From: Celerinatantimonas sp046054195
GTDB taxonomy: Bacteria > Pseudomonadota > Gammaproteobacteria > Enterobacterales > Celerinatantimonadaceae
Direction: 5' to 3'
Assembly: GCF_046054195.1 (NCBI RefSeq)
Contig: NZ_JBEQCS010000017.1
Location: forward strand, 41,329 to 105,328
Length of the DNA stretch: 64,000 nucleotides
In this document: positions 1 through 8,892 of the stretch, in pieces
Numbering within the stretch: position 1 is the stretch's first letter
Layout: each line of letters begins with the position of its first letter
Position numbers and translations under genes: made by a program
The notes under the pieces: model-generated
The model's database searches: none
What the model saw: only the letters and a program-made list of their open reading frames with translations
Told to the model about the DNA's origin: nothing

Positions 1-345
1 AGTTGCAACGCCAGGGATATAAGGAACTTCTTTAGTTTTGCTGTATTCAAGAAGTTCAGGGCTAAATCCTGGAGAGATAACAAACTGAGCGCCTGCATCT
101 AATGCTGCTTGATACTGCTCAGGGTTGATCACGGTTCCTGCACCGACAATAGCTTCAGGCATTTCTTTACTAATTGCTTCAATTGAAGCAATGGCTGCGT
201 CTGTACGCAGAGTGATTTCAAAGACACTAATACCGCCGTCAGCCAAAGCTTTAGCTAGTGGAAGTGCATCTTTAACATCGTCAATAACCATCACAGGGAC
301 GATTGGAGAAGCCGCAAAAACTTGAGCGGCAGTCACTTTTGACAT
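1..345 (-). CDS. eda: KDPG aldolase, 3' end outside window
   Basis: This is 2-keto-3-deoxy-6-phosphogluconate aldolase, the class I lyase that splits KDPG into pyruvate and glyceraldehyde-3-phosphate in the cytosol (Entner-Doudoroff pathway). About 115 N-terminal residues are present, starting MSKVTAAQVF. The family features IPVMVI-like start of the TIM barrel, EITLRT (the Glu that acts as general acid/base) and GAGTV are visible. The Schiff-base lysine lies beyond the window edge. It follows edd in the same orientation about 90 bp downstream, as in many proteobacteria, so edd-eda are probably co-transcribed. The start is the ATG at 345, preceded by an AAGGAA-like site. Confidence 0.93.
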   Translation of the reverse strand, partial: MSKVTAAQVFAASPIVPVMVIDDVKDALPLAKALADGGISVFEITLRTDAAIASIEAISKEMPEAIVGAGTVINPEQYQAALDAGAQFVISPGFSPELLEYSKTKEVPYIPGVAT

Positions 346-438
346 AATGATTCCTTAAATTGTTGAGTTGGCTTTTACCAGAGCTCAATCGGTGTCGGAA
401 TATTCTTCTTTGGGGCGACATCGTCGCTCAGGCACCAA

Positions 439-2238
439 TCAAAACTCTGGGTTAAACAAAATTGTTGCGCCTTGCTCAGCACTCGTTACGCAATGGCGAA
501 ATGCGGCAAAAAGCTCTCGACCACATCCCTGTTGTTGCCATTGCTGCGGTCCGGGTAGCGGTCTGTCAGCCAATTCACTATGACAAATCATCGAACCTGT
601 TTCAGCATCGATATCGATTATATCACCATCTTTTAGCTGGCTTAGCGGGCCGCCGCGTTGGGCTTCGGGGGTGACGTGCAACACTGAAGGCACTTTACCC
701 GAGGCACCAGACAGACGCCCATCAGTTACCAGGGCGACCTGCAACCCTTGTTTCATTAAGTTACCTAAAATAGGCATTAACTTATGTAACTCAGGCATTC
801 CGTTGGCTGAAGGACCATTATAACGTACCACAATCACACAATCTTGTTGAAATTCATCCCGTTTGTAGGCTGCTTCAACATCATTTTGCGAGTCAAAAAC
901 ACGAGCTGGCGCACATATCTTACGATGAATTGGGTCTACTGCACTGATCTTCATCACACCTCGGCCTAAATTTCCGGCTAAAAGTGCTAATCCACCATGT
1001 TTTGAAAATGGTTCTTGGGCGCGCGCGATAATCTCTAGATTTTTACTCTCAGCTACGTCTTGCCAAACCAATTGTTCATTCACAATTGCGGGCACTTTAA
1101 AGTAATCGGCTAAAGTGCCATAGCAGGTCAGCACATCGGTGTGCAGCATTTCGAGCTCATTGAGGGTTTTTAACAGCAGTGGCACACCGCCGGCGGCGTG
1201 GAACTGATTAATATCGGCCGGGCCATTTGGATAGATGCGGGCAACTAGCGGCACAGTTTCCGATAGTTCGGCAATGTCGTCCCAAGTTAAAATAAGTCCA
1301 GCAGCGCGAGCTAAGGCCACCATATGGATGGTGTGGTTGGTTGAGCCGCCAGAAGCCAATAGCGCGACCAACCCGTTGACGAGTGATTTTTCATCGACCA
1401 CACGGCCAATTGGGCGATAGTCGCCATTGCGACTGATTTTGGCCATTTGCCGAGCGCTAAATGCGGTCAGTTCATGGCGTAATTGACTGTCAGGATAGAC
1501 AAATGCACTGCCGGGAAGCATCAGTCCCATCGCTTCAAAAACTAGCTGGTTGGTATTGGCCGTGCCGTAAAACGTACAAGTCCCCGGGGAGTGATAAGCT
1601 TGGCATTCCATCTCTTGCAGCGCGCTCTTATCAGTTTGACCGGCGGCATAACGTTGGCGTACGGCGACTTTTTCTTCGTTGCTAATGCCAGTGGTCATGG
1701 GGCCTGCTGGGACGAACATAGTGGGAAGATGAGAAAAACTCAGCGCGCCCATGAGCTGTCCTGGCGCAATTTTATCGCAAATCCCTAACAGTAGCGTGCC
1801 ATCAAAGGTTTGATGACTTAATGCAATGGCGGTGCTCTGGGCGATGTTATCGCGTGAAAAGAGTGACAATTCCATGCCATCTTGGCCTTGAGTGACCCCA
1901 TCACACATCGCTGCAACGCCGCCGGCGACTTGCGCACTATGGCCTAAATCGCGCAGTGTTTTTTTTAGCTCATCAGGGTAATACTGATACGGTTGATGAG
2001 CACTGAGCATGTCATTATAGGCGGTGACAATGGCCATGTTTAGTCGGGTAAAATCAAGAATATTACTTTTTTGACCGCTGGAGCAGGCGGCAACTGTATG
2101 GGCAAGGTTTCCGCAGCTGATTTGGCTGCGTTTAGGGCCTTCTTTGGCCGCAGCGTCAAGCCGGTCAAGATAGGCTTGGCGCAAGTTATAGCTCCGTTTG
2201 GCGATCCTCTGTGTGACCGCCTCAATGGTTGGGTTCAT
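439..2238 (-). CDS. edd: 6-phosphogluconate dehydratase
   Basis: Edd dehydrates 6-phosphogluconate to KDPG in the cytosol, feeding Eda. The protein is about 599 aa, close to the 603 aa of the E. coli enzyme, and belongs to the IlvD/Edd [4Fe-4S] dehydratase family. Recognisable blocks are YNDMLSAHQPY, MCDGVTQGQDGMELSL, PGTCTFYGTANTNQ, GGSTNHT and VTDGRLSGASGKVP, which hold the cluster cysteines and substrate-binding residues. I start it at MNPTIEAVTQ (ATG at 2236-2238) because a GGAG lies 8 bases upstream and this matches the family N-terminus; a longer reading to 2280 would overlap gntK. It sits 13 bp after gntK and before eda, so the three form one gluconate-catabolic operon. Confidence 0.95.
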   Translation of the reverse strand: MNPTIEAVTQRIAKRSYNLRQAYLDRLDAAAKEGPKRSQISCGNLAHTVAACSSGQKSNILDFTRLNMAIVTAYNDMLSAHQPYQYYPDELKKTLRDLGHSAQVAGGVAAMCDGVTQGQDGMELSLFSRDNIAQSTAIALSHQTFDGTLLLGICDKIAPGQLMGALSFSHLPTMFVPAGPMTTGISNEEKVAVRQRYAAGQTDKSALQEMECQAYHSPGTCTFYGTANTNQLVFEAMGLMLPGSAFVYPDSQLRHELTAFSARQMAKISRNGDYRPIGRVVDEKSLVNGLVALLASGGSTNHTIHMVALARAAGLILTWDDIAELSETVPLVARIYPNGPADINQFHAAGGVPLLLKTLNELEMLHTDVLTCYGTLADYFKVPAIVNEQLVWQDVAESKNLEIIARAQEPFSKHGGLALLAGNLGRGVMKISAVDPIHRKICAPARVFDSQNDVEAAYKRDEFQQDCVIVVRYNGPSANGMPELHKLMPILGNLMKQGLQVALVTDGRLSGASGKVPSVLHVTPEAQRGGPLSQLKDGDIIDIDAETGSMICHSELADRPLPGPQQWQQQGCGRELFAAFRHCVTSAEQGATILFNPEF

Positions 2239-2251
2239 GATGTGGCTCCGA

Positions 2252-2782
2252 TTATTGTTCGAGATGTTTAGCAACAGCACCTACACAGCGCTCAACAACT
2301 TGGTCAAAGTCGCCATCGATACTAATTGTGAACACATCGGGTTCATCATCACCGGGCATTTCCAGTGCATCGAATTGGCTTTGCAGTAGACTCTGCGGCA
2401 TAAAGTGATTTTTACGCAGGCTCATACGTTTACTAACCAGTTCAATATCACCGTAAAGATGTAAAAAAATAAGATGCGGGTTGCCGTCACGAATGGTTTC
2501 GCGATAGCGACGTTTTAACGCCGAGCAAACAATGACGCCTTGTTCGCTTTTGTGACCGATACTAAATGCAGCATCGCGGATCCGCTCTAACCATGGCGCA
2601 CGGTCGTCATCATTAAGTGGCTCTCCCTCTGACATTTTCAGAATATTCGCTTTGGGGTGTAAGTCATCACCATCAATGAATTTTGCGTGAATAGCCTTGG
2701 CTAGCGCACTGCCAACTGATGATTTACCACTGCTGGAGACTCCCATCAGAACGACACATAATCCGCGTGTTGAATTTTCCAT
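2252..2782 (-). CDS. gntK: gluconokinase, thermoresistant type
   Basis: GntK phosphorylates gluconate to 6-phosphogluconate, the substrate of the next gene product Edd. The 176 aa length fits the family. The P-loop GVSSSGKS is at residues 14-21, followed by the DGDDLHP motif near 37-43 and the VCSALKRRYR segment near 84-93, all hallmarks of this P-loop kinase. It is the first gene of a gntK-edd-eda operon and is divergent from the gluconate permease gene at 3069, sharing the operator region between them. Confidence 0.95.
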   Translation of the reverse strand: MENSTRGLCVVLMGVSSSGKSSVGSALAKAIHAKFIDGDDLHPKANILKMSEGEPLNDDDRAPWLERIRDAAFSIGHKSEQGVIVCSALKRRYRETIRDGNPHLIFLHLYGDIELVSKRMSLRKNHFMPQSLLQSQFDALEMPGDDEPDVFTISIDGDFDQVVERCVGAVAKHLEQ

Positions 2783-3068
2783 TTTTTACCCTTTACAAGT
2801 TTTAAATACGACTATAAATCTCTGACACTTTGCTTTCTAACCAAGCTTGGGTGCTGGTGCTTTTGTCAAAAAAGGGCTTCGTCGTAGCGAGCTAATGAGT
2901 TGGAAGTTATTAACAGAGACGTAATAATTTTTCCATTTTTTTGACATCTTTCGCATTTTTGAAAGTTAATAAGTATCTATGCTTTCAATCTTATTGATGT
3001 TACCCGTATCATGTTACCGGTAACTTCTAAGAATGTGAAGTCTGTAGCAAAAAATAAGGATTTTGGTC
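2783..3068. promoter_or_regulatory. divergent gntK / gntU control region
   Basis: This 286-bp gap separates the divergent gntK operon and gntU. It contains a TTGACA hexamer at 2941-2946 that could be a -35 element for gntU, although no strong -10 follows at ideal spacing, plus the tandem GntR-like operators at 2997-3026. An AAGGA ribosome-binding site at 3056-3060 serves the gntU ATG. I see no reading frame of interest in it. Confidence 0.6.
2997..3026. promoter_or_regulatory. tandem GntR-type (LacI family) operators
   Basis: Two overlapping 16-bp copies are seen: ATGTTACCCGTATCAT at 2997-3012 and ATGTTACCGGTAACTT at 3011-3026. Both fit the ATGTTA-N4-TAACAT palindrome bound by the LacI-family gluconate repressor GntR of E. 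coli. They lie just upstream of the gntU ribosome-binding site, so binding of a repressor would block gntU and possibly the divergent gntK-edd-eda operon; gluconate would relieve it. No gntR gene is present in the window. Confidence 0.75.
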
Positions 3069-4415
3069 ATGTCTGATATTTCATTGATCCTCACGGCGGT
3101 TGGTTCGATTGTCCTGCTGCTGTTTTTAGTGATGAAGGTGCGCCTACACGCTGTGGTCTCTTTGATCATCGTGGCGATGTTGGCAGGTCTTTGTTCCGGA
3201 ATGGAACCAAGCCAAATTGCCAAAACAATCGAAAAAGGGATGGGCGGGACACTTGGCTTTGTGGCTGTGGTTGTCGCGCTCGGTGCAATGTTCGGTAAAG
3301 TGATGGAAGCAACGGGTGCATTAGACCAAATCGCTCATACCTTACTCAATCGGTTCGGTGAAAAACGGGCGCACTGGGCGATTGCTGTTACAGGTTTTAT
3401 CTGTGCGTTACCTTTGTTTTTTGATGTCGCCGTGGTATTGCTGATTGGTTTGGCTTTTGCGATTGTTCGCCGTGGTGGTGGTTCAATGGTGAAAATCGGG
3501 ATTGCGCTATTGGCGGGGATTGCTTCTTGTCAGGCATTTTTGATTCCTGCGCCAGGCCCTATTTTGGTCGCAGCCCAATTGCATGCCAACTTCGGGTATA
3601 TGATTTTATTTGGACTGATTGCTGGGATCCCTGCGATGATTTTGGGTGGACCTATCTGGGGCTCACTGATTGCTAAAAAAGTTCATCTTGAGCTACCTGA
3701 TCACGCTAAATCAGATGAAGTTGGTCGTGAAGGGGACGGTAAACCAACCTTTACACTGGCGTTAGGATTGGTGGTACTGCCACTGGTGATGATTGGCCTT
3801 AAAACAATCGCCTCGCGCTTTGTTGACCCTCATTCTAACGTTTACGACTGGTTACAATTTATTGGTCACCCATTTACTGCAATTATTGTTGCCTGTTTAG
3901 CTGCATTTTATCTGCTTGGCGTACGCCGTAACATGGCTCCTAGTCGGATTATGGAGTTATGTAACGAAGCAATTCAGCCAGCTGGGGTTATTATTCTAGT
4001 GACCGGTGCTGGCGGGGTTTTCAAACAGGTATTGATTGACTCGGGTGTGGGTGGTGCATTGGGCCATATTCTGGCATCAAGTGGCTTGCCAGTGGTTCTG
4101 TTAGCCTTTATTTTGGCCGCAGCCGTGCGTTTAATTCAGGGCTCTGCAACCGTTGCGATGTTAACCACTTGTGGTTTGATTTTACCAATGCTTGAACCTC
4201 TGGGATTAAGTGGTGCGCAGCTTTCGTTAGTTACCATTGCTATCGGCGGTGGCGCGATTGTCTTTTCGCATGTAAATGACTCAGGTTTTTGGTTAGCCAA
4301 CCGTTTCTTCTCGATGAGCGAGAAACAAACCCTACAGACATGGACCGTTATGGAAACCATTATCGGCACCTCTGGCGCAGTTATTGCCATGGTGTTATCG
4401 ATTTTTGTCCACTAA
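3069..4415 (+). CDS. gntU: gluconate permease, GntU-like (GntP family)
   Basis: This inner-membrane proton symporter imports gluconate. At about 448 aa it has the length of GntU (446 aa) and shares its long blocks, for example the VALGAMFGK segment, ALPLFFDVA, GHPFTAI, QPAGVI, GAGGVFKQVL and the RIIQGSATVA-like region, rather than those of the GntT paralogue. It is almost wholly hydrophobic with about 12-14 membrane segments. I use the ATG at 3069 (MSDISLIL) because AAGGA lies 8 bases before it; an upstream TTG at 3063 is less likely. It is divergent from gntK and preceded by tandem GntR-like operators, so its substrate is very probably gluconate. Confidence 0.93.
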   Translation: MSDISLILTAVGSIVLLLFLVMKVRLHAVVSLIIVAMLAGLCSGMEPSQIAKTIEKGMGGTLGFVAVVVALGAMFGKVMEATGALDQIAHTLLNRFGEKRAHWAIAVTGFICALPLFFDVAVVLLIGLAFAIVRRGGGSMVKIGIALLAGIASCQAFLIPAPGPILVAAQLHANFGYMILFGLIAGIPAMILGGPIWGSLIAKKVHLELPDHAKSDEVGREGDGKPTFTLALGLVVLPLVMIGLKTIASRFVDPHSNVYDWLQFIGHPFTAIIVACLAAFYLLGVRRNMAPSRIMELCNEAIQPAGVIILVTGAGGVFKQVLIDSGVGGALGHILASSGLPVVLLAFILAAAVRLIQGSATVAMLTTCGLILPMLEPLGLSGAQLSLVTIAIGGGAIVFSHVNDSGFWLANRFFSMSEKQTLQTWTVMETIIGTSGAVIAMVLSIFVH

Positions 4416-4438
4416 TTATAAGAAAAGAAGTGACTTGT

Positions 4439-4463
4439 TAACGGGGGCTTAAAGCCCCCGTTT
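4439..4463. terminator. bidirectional terminator
   Basis: A GC-rich hairpin with arms CGGGGGC (4442-4448) and GCCCCCG (4454-4460) and a short A/T loop is flanked by AA on the left and TTT on the right. It lies between the convergent gntU and the DUF4168 gene and can serve both. Confidence 0.8.
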
Positions 4464-4467
4464 GCTA

Positions 4468-4854
4468 TTAGGAGTTAAGCATTTTCTGCAGTTTTTTCTG
4501 AAGGTTAGGGTTGGTTCGAACTGTTTTGCTAATGAGATTGTAGTCATGCACGCTTAGGCCGTTGCTTTTAACCGCTTGGATCATATCGCTATTGGCTTTT
4601 TGGCGGATCCCTTTTTGTTTGGCCGCATCTTTGGTCGCGCGCAATTTTTTAATGGCATCGTGGGATATCTGGCTAACTTTCTCTGAGGCGTGAGCAAAGT
4701 GTTTCAGCTGACTGTCGGAGATATGTACTGATTGCGATGAGCTCGCAGGAGCTTGAGTCGTTGTTGTCGAAGGTTGGGCTTGGGCGGTTATCGCCGCGGT
4801 GAATAAACTCGTCCCTAGAGCTGCGCTAAGTGCTATCTTGTGGACAGATCTCAT
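4468..4854 (-). CDS. secreted DUF4168 domain protein
   Basis: This 128 aa protein has a signal peptide (MRSVHKIALSAALGTSLF, cleavage likely after AQA near residue 26), a short Thr/Ser/Gln-rich linker, and then one DUF4168 domain at about residues 45-125. The domain signature is seen in SQLKHFAHASEKV, a basic amphipathic helix, MIQAVKSNGLSVHDYN and NPNLQKKL. DUF4168 proteins are small helical periplasmic proteins of unknown role. The gene stands alone between two terminator/hairpin structures, convergent to gntU. I can assign no biochemical function. Confidence 0.75.
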   Translation of the reverse strand: MRSVHKIALSAALGTSLFTAAITAQAQPSTTTTQAPASSSQSVHISDSQLKHFAHASEKVSQISHDAIKKLRATKDAAKQKGIRQKANSDMIQAVKSNGLSVHDYNLISKTVRTNPNLQKKLQKMLNS

Positions 4855-4877
4855 GAATACCTCTCTTGTGGTTGAAA

Positions 4878-4902
4878 ATTAGGCTGAACAAGTCAGCCTA
4901 AT
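4878..4902. promoter_or_regulatory. perfect 10-bp inverted repeat upstream of DUF4168 gene
   Basis: ATTAGGCTGA (4878-4887) and TCAGCCTAAT (4893-4902) are perfect complements around a 5-nt spacer, 24-48 bases upstream of the DUF4168 start codon. It may be an operator or a 5' leader hairpin. It has no T-run on the sense side of the gene and so is not an obvious terminator. Confidence 0.5.
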
Positions 4903-5029
4903 CATCCTAACGAACTAAAAAGGCAGAGGTCAATACCATATATATCAATGTATTTAATGATAGTGGATACTTACTTTTCTTTACATAAATCGATTTATCT
5001 TGATGTATTGATGTTTTTTACTGCTCGTT

Positions 5030-6100
5030 TTAAAGCCTTATGCCATCACTGGCAAATAAATGAATGGCTTCACTGTTTAATTCAATCGCCAACTGTTGGC
5101 CAGGTTTTGCGTCAAACCGGCCATAATGTTGCAGATAAATCGCATAGCCTTGCCACGTTAAATGTAAGAGCGTGACATCACCCATCATCTCAACGACTTT
5201 TACGCTCGCCAGAGGATGCTCGCTGTGGCTGACAATTTTTAGCTGATTGGGGCGAATCCCTAATGTGACCGGTTGTTCACTTAGCTCACTGGTAAAGTGT
5301 TCCGCATTTACTTCAAGCGTAATTCCCTGACAATCTACGACCCATCTGTCATTTTTATGGGTTAATGTCCCATCCAGTAGATTCATTGGTGGAGAACCAA
5401 TGAACTGCGCGACAAAGGTGCAATTTGGCTTGTCATAAATCTCAAGCGGTGAGCCTTGCTGAATGATGTAGCCATCTTTCATCACGACGATTTTATCAGC
5501 CAGCGTCATCGCTTCGACCTGATCATGTGTGACATAAACGATAGTGGTTTTTAGCTGCTGGTGGAGCGATTTAATTTCCGCACGAAGCTCCATTCTAAGC
5601 TGCGCATCGAGGTTAGAAAGTGGTTCATCGAACAAAAATACTTTGGGATTGCGAACCATCGCACGGCCCATCGCAACGCGTTGGCGCTGCCCGCCAGAGA
5701 GATCTTTGGGTAAGCGCTCAAGTAGTGGTGTGATAGCAAGAATTTGGGCTACTTCGGCCACTTTTTTCGCTCGCGTGGCGGCATCCACCCCTTTGCTTTT
5801 CATATGAAAAGCCATATTTTCACTGACCGTTAAATGTGGGTAGAGCGCATAACTTTGAAAGACCATCGCCACATCACGTTTGGCCGGTTCAGTGTGATTG
5901 ACAATTTGCGAGCCAATTAAAATATCGCCGTCGCTGATAGCTTCAAGGCCCGCAATCAGTCGTAATAGTGTTGACTTACCACAACCAGATGGCCCCACTA
6001 ACACTGTAAATTGGCCATCTTCAATTTTTAAATCTAATGGCTTAATTACCTGTGCGCTTGCGTAGTTTTTGCTCACCTGACAAAGTTCTAGGCTAGCCAT
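5030..6100 (-). CDS. sugar ABC transporter ATP-binding protein (MalK/UgpC type)
   Basis: This is the ATPase of the carbohydrate importer encoded upstream. Of 356 aa, residues 1-235 form the nucleotide-binding domain with Walker A GPSGCGKST (36-44), Q-loop at 82, signature LSGGQ (134-138), Walker B VFLFDEP (154-160) and the switch His in THDQVEA. The C-terminal 120 residues form the OB/TOBE regulatory domain typical of MalK, UgpC and MsmK. Its start overlaps the last 8 bases of the kinase gene, so the two are translationally coupled. It is the last gene of the operon running from 10134 down to 5030. Confidence 0.92.
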   Translation of the reverse strand: MASLELCQVSKNYASAQVIKPLDLKIEDGQFTVLVGPSGCGKSTLLRLIAGLEAISDGDILIGSQIVNHTEPAKRDVAMVFQSYALYPHLTVSENMAFHMKSKGVDAATRAKKVAEVAQILAITPLLERLPKDLSGGQRQRVAMGRAMVRNPKVFLFDEPLSNLDAQLRMELRAEIKSLHQQLKTTIVYVTHDQVEAMTLADKIVVMKDGYIIQQGSPLEIYDKPNCTFVAQFIGSPPMNLLDGTLTHKNDRWVVDCQGITLEVNAEHFTSELSEQPVTLGIRPNQLKIVSHSEHPLASVKVVEMMGDVTLLHLTWQGYAIYLQHYGRFDAKPGQQLAIELNSEAIHLFASDGIRL

Positions 6101-7052
6101 ATGTCATATCTCCTGATTCAATGCCTGAAATTAATTGCGAGCGATTTAAAATTTGCCGAGGTTGAGTGGCAATAGCCGAGCTTGCCAAGGTGATGGCCCA
6201 TTGCAATGCTCTATCAATCGAATGTGATTCACTCATGGAGGCTAAGTAACCTGCGTTAAAGATGTCGCCGGCACCCACGGTATCGGCAACCTTTACTTTT
6301 GATGCTTTGCACTGATAAAGCGTGTCATCGCAATAACAGCTGGCACCTTTTGCACCTTGTTTGATAACAAGATGTGCGTGTTGGGCAAGCCAGGAGCTCA
6401 GCGTCTGGGTCGCGTGTTCGAGATTTTCTTGTGCGCTTAGTTCAAGAACTTCCAGCTCGTTGAGCAGCAGAAAATCAATCCAGGGGAGCCATTTTTGAAC
6501 CACTGGGCGAAGGCTCTGCCATCCTTGTGGCGGCCAACCGCAATCCAGCGCGACTTTAAACTGACGTTTTTTCAGCGTTTGAATCAGTTGTTGATATTGG
6601 CCCAATAGTTCGAGTGTTAAAAAGGCGCCACTGAGCAGCACTATTTCCTGATTTTGACTATGCTCTGGCAGTTGGCTGAGTACATCATCGATACTTAATT
6701 GCTCAACGTTACCAGGTCCGGTGAAAAAGGTTCGTTCATTATCACTGTGGGTGATCCCAACCGTGACAGAGGTCGGCTGCGCCGTCGTCGTCCAGTTCTG
6801 GGTATTACTAAAGTGCCCTGCAAGCCAGTTGCCAAAGACATCGCCACTTTTATTGGCAATGAGGCGATAGTTAATGCCCAATGCATGCGCGGCTAAGGCG
6901 CTATTACCAGCGCTGCCGCCAACTCGCCAAGTATTGGATGCTAAAAGCGCTTCGGTGCCGCGTTGTGGCCAGCTGTCTAAAGGCCCCATAATCAAGTCGA
7001 TATTGACGTTACCGACGATATAAAGCGTGTTGGACTGCGGTTTTTCGCTCAT
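6093..7052 (-). CDS. PfkB-family carbohydrate kinase
   Basis: This is a 319 aa ribokinase/PfkB-type cytosolic sugar kinase. The N-terminal substrate block GNVNIDLIMG (residues 14-23) and RVGGSAGNSALAAHALG (about 43-59), and the C-terminal signature DTVGAGDIFNAGYLA (about 258-272) with the catalytic Asp, are visible. Its place inside a sugar ABC operon, overlapping the ATPase gene, suggests it phosphorylates the imported sugar or its hydrolysis product. The exact substrate cannot be read from the sequence; ribokinase, fructokinase and 2-keto-3-deoxygluconate kinase all fall in this family. Confidence 0.85.
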   Translation of the reverse strand: MSEKPQSNTLYIVGNVNIDLIMGPLDSWPQRGTEALLASNTWRVGGSAGNSALAAHALGINYRLIANKSGDVFGNWLAGHFSNTQNWTTTAQPTSVTVGITHSDNERTFFTGPGNVEQLSIDDVLSQLPEHSQNQEIVLLSGAFLTLELLGQYQQLIQTLKKRQFKVALDCGWPPQGWQSLRPVVQKWLPWIDFLLLNELEVLELSAQENLEHATQTLSSWLAQHAHLVIKQGAKGASCYCDDTLYQCKASKVKVADTVGAGDIFNAGYLASMSESHSIDRALQWAITLASSAIATQPRQILNRSQLISGIESGDMTYG

Positions 7053-7146
7053 AAACTTACCACCTGTGCACTTGCTATCGATGCCACGATTGTTTGAATT
7101 TGCGGGTCTTTTTTATGGTTAAAAAGTATTGTGTTCATGTGATTGG

Positions 7147-7989
7147 TTATCCTTTGGTGCCGCCTTCTGTCAGTCCTTGAACGAGCGTTTTTTGCAGTGC
7201 AATAGCGATGATTAATGGGATCACTGACGCTAAAATACCGGTGGCTGCGATCAGACCATCATCCGTTGCTCTACCTGCCATAAAGTCGGCAATGGCCACT
7301 GGCAATGTTTTGGCATCGGCATTATTGGTAAATAACAGGGCGTAAAAGAATTCATCCCAAGCGAGTAGCCAACCAAATAAAGAGGCTGCTCCCAGTGCAG
7401 GTTTGGCTAGCGGCAACGTGATTTTGATAAGAATCGCGCGGGTCGTTAAGCCATCGAGTTGGGCGGCTTGTTCGATATCTTTTGGCATTTCATCAAATTG
7501 GTTTTTTATCATCCAAGTCAGAAACGGCAAAATTAACGAGCAGTAAACGAGCATCAACCCCCAGTGGGTGTTGAGTAATCCCAAGCGTTGCAAAATAAAG
7601 TACATCGGCAAGATAAAGGCAACCGGTGGCACCATGTACATTCCTAAACTTGCCATCAACCACGATTGGTGACCGGGAAAACGCGAGAAACTATACGCTG
7701 CGGGAATCGCCAGCAATAGAGATATGAGCGTAGCACCCGTTGCGGTTATTAAGCTATTGAGCATCGCTTGTAAGAACAATCTCCCCGGGCTGTTTGGGGC
7801 AAGCGTTAACAACACTTGGTAGCGACTAAAATCCCAGTGTTCGGGGATCCAGTGCAGCGGAACCTGCGTGAGATCTTTAGCTGAGCTAACACTCATCAAA
7901 AACAACCACAAGAGCGGCGCTAAGATTGAAATGGCAACGATTAGCGCAGCGAGATAAATTAATACGCGTTTATATATTGGAGTTGGCAT
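7147..7989 (-). CDS. sugar ABC transporter permease (MalG type)
   Basis: This 280 aa inner-membrane protein has six predicted membrane segments and the binding-protein-dependent transport (BPD_transp_1) domain. The EAA loop that contacts the ATPase is seen as EQAAQLDGLTTRAILIKITLPLAKPA (about 178-203). The N-terminal basic stretch before a long first helix and the end GLTEGGTKG are typical of MalG-type (CUT1 family) permeases. It starts 4 bp after the upstream permease gene, and a gap of about 94 bp follows before the kinase gene. Confidence 0.92.
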   Translation of the reverse strand: MPTPIYKRVLIYLAALIVAISILAPLLWLFLMSVSSAKDLTQVPLHWIPEHWDFSRYQVLLTLAPNSPGRLFLQAMLNSLITATGATLISLLLAIPAAYSFSRFPGHQSWLMASLGMYMVPPVAFILPMYFILQRLGLLNTHWGLMLVYCSLILPFLTWMIKNQFDEMPKDIEQAAQLDGLTTRAILIKITLPLAKPALGAASLFGWLLAWDEFFYALLFTNNADAKTLPVAIADFMAGRATDDGLIAATGILASVIPLIIAIALQKTLVQGLTEGGTKG

Positions 7990-7993
7990 TCGT

Positions 7994-8881
7994 TCACCTT
8001 TGCTGAGCTCGTAAAATAAATAGATAAAGCGAGATTAAAACTGCACATACCAATGTCATCAGTAGTGCATAGGCGGCCCCGCTACCTGCTTCTAAGTAGG
8101 TAAATGATTGCTGGTAAACATAAAAACTGACGGTTTTGGTTGAGTTCAGTGGCCCCCCGCGGGTCATGGCATAAATAATGTCGAAAATCTTGAAGGCATC
8201 GATGGTGCGCAGCACCAACACCGCACACAGTGGGGCAAGAATTGCGGGTAAGGTAATTGCTTTAAAACGCATCCAAGCCTTGATGCCATCAATGCGCGCT
8301 GCTTCATAGAGTTCTTCTGGAATGGTTTGCAGTGCCGCTAATACCATTAAGGTGACCAGTGGATAGTTTTTCCAGATATCCGCAAACATGACTGAGTAGA
8401 GCGCTCTATCTGGGGAGCCCAGCCAGCTTTGATAATGGTTGATAATGCCTAACTGACTTAAGAGCGCATTGATGCTGCCAAAATCAGGGTTAAAGTTCAG
8501 TCGCCACATCATTGCATTGACAATGGTCGGCAGTGCCCACGGCAAAATCACCAGAATACGCAGCAGTGTGCGGCCAATAAATTTCTGGTTGAGTAATAGA
8601 GCGACCAGCACGCCGATAATTCCCTCAATCCCTACCGATAAAACGGTAAACCAGAGGCTTCGGCCAAAGGCTGCCTGAAAATCAGGGTCGGTAATGGCAA
8701 AGTAGTAATTCTCCCAACCGACCCAGTGGATTGCTGCACCATTGCTGATGAGGGCGGCATCAGTAAAACTGAGCCAGACAGTACGAATCAGCGGATAGAG
8801 CGTTAATAAGGCCATCATCAAAAGCATTGGGAGCATCAGCCCCCAAGCTTTGCGACGATCCCTCTGCGGCAAAGTCAGCAT
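7994..8881 (-). CDS. sugar ABC transporter permease (MalF type)
   Basis: This 295 aa membrane permease has the layout of the first CUT1 permease: six hydrophobic segments and an EAA loop at about 194-215 (ELYEAARIDGIKAWMRFKAI region). It pairs with the MalG-type permease 4 bp downstream to form the membrane channel of the importer. It follows the binding-protein gene by 11 bp. Confidence 0.92.
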   Translation of the reverse strand: MLTLPQRDRRKAWGLMLPMLLMMALLTLYPLIRTVWLSFTDAALISNGAAIHWVGWENYYFAITDPDFQAAFGRSLWFTVLSVGIEGIIGVLVALLLNQKFIGRTLLRILVILPWALPTIVNAMMWRLNFNPDFGSINALLSQLGIINHYQSWLGSPDRALYSVMFADIWKNYPLVTLMVLAALQTIPEELYEAARIDGIKAWMRFKAITLPAILAPLCAVLVLRTIDAFKIFDIIYAMTRGGPLNSTKTVSFYVYQQSFTYLEAGSGAAYALLMTLVCAVLISLYLFILRAQQR

Positions 8882-8892
8882 TTATTCTCCCC

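Noticed and set aside
1235..1788. Plus-strand open frames opposite edd and other large genes
   Set aside because: They lie wholly within well-supported genes, have no ribosome-binding sites and show no recognisable protein pattern.
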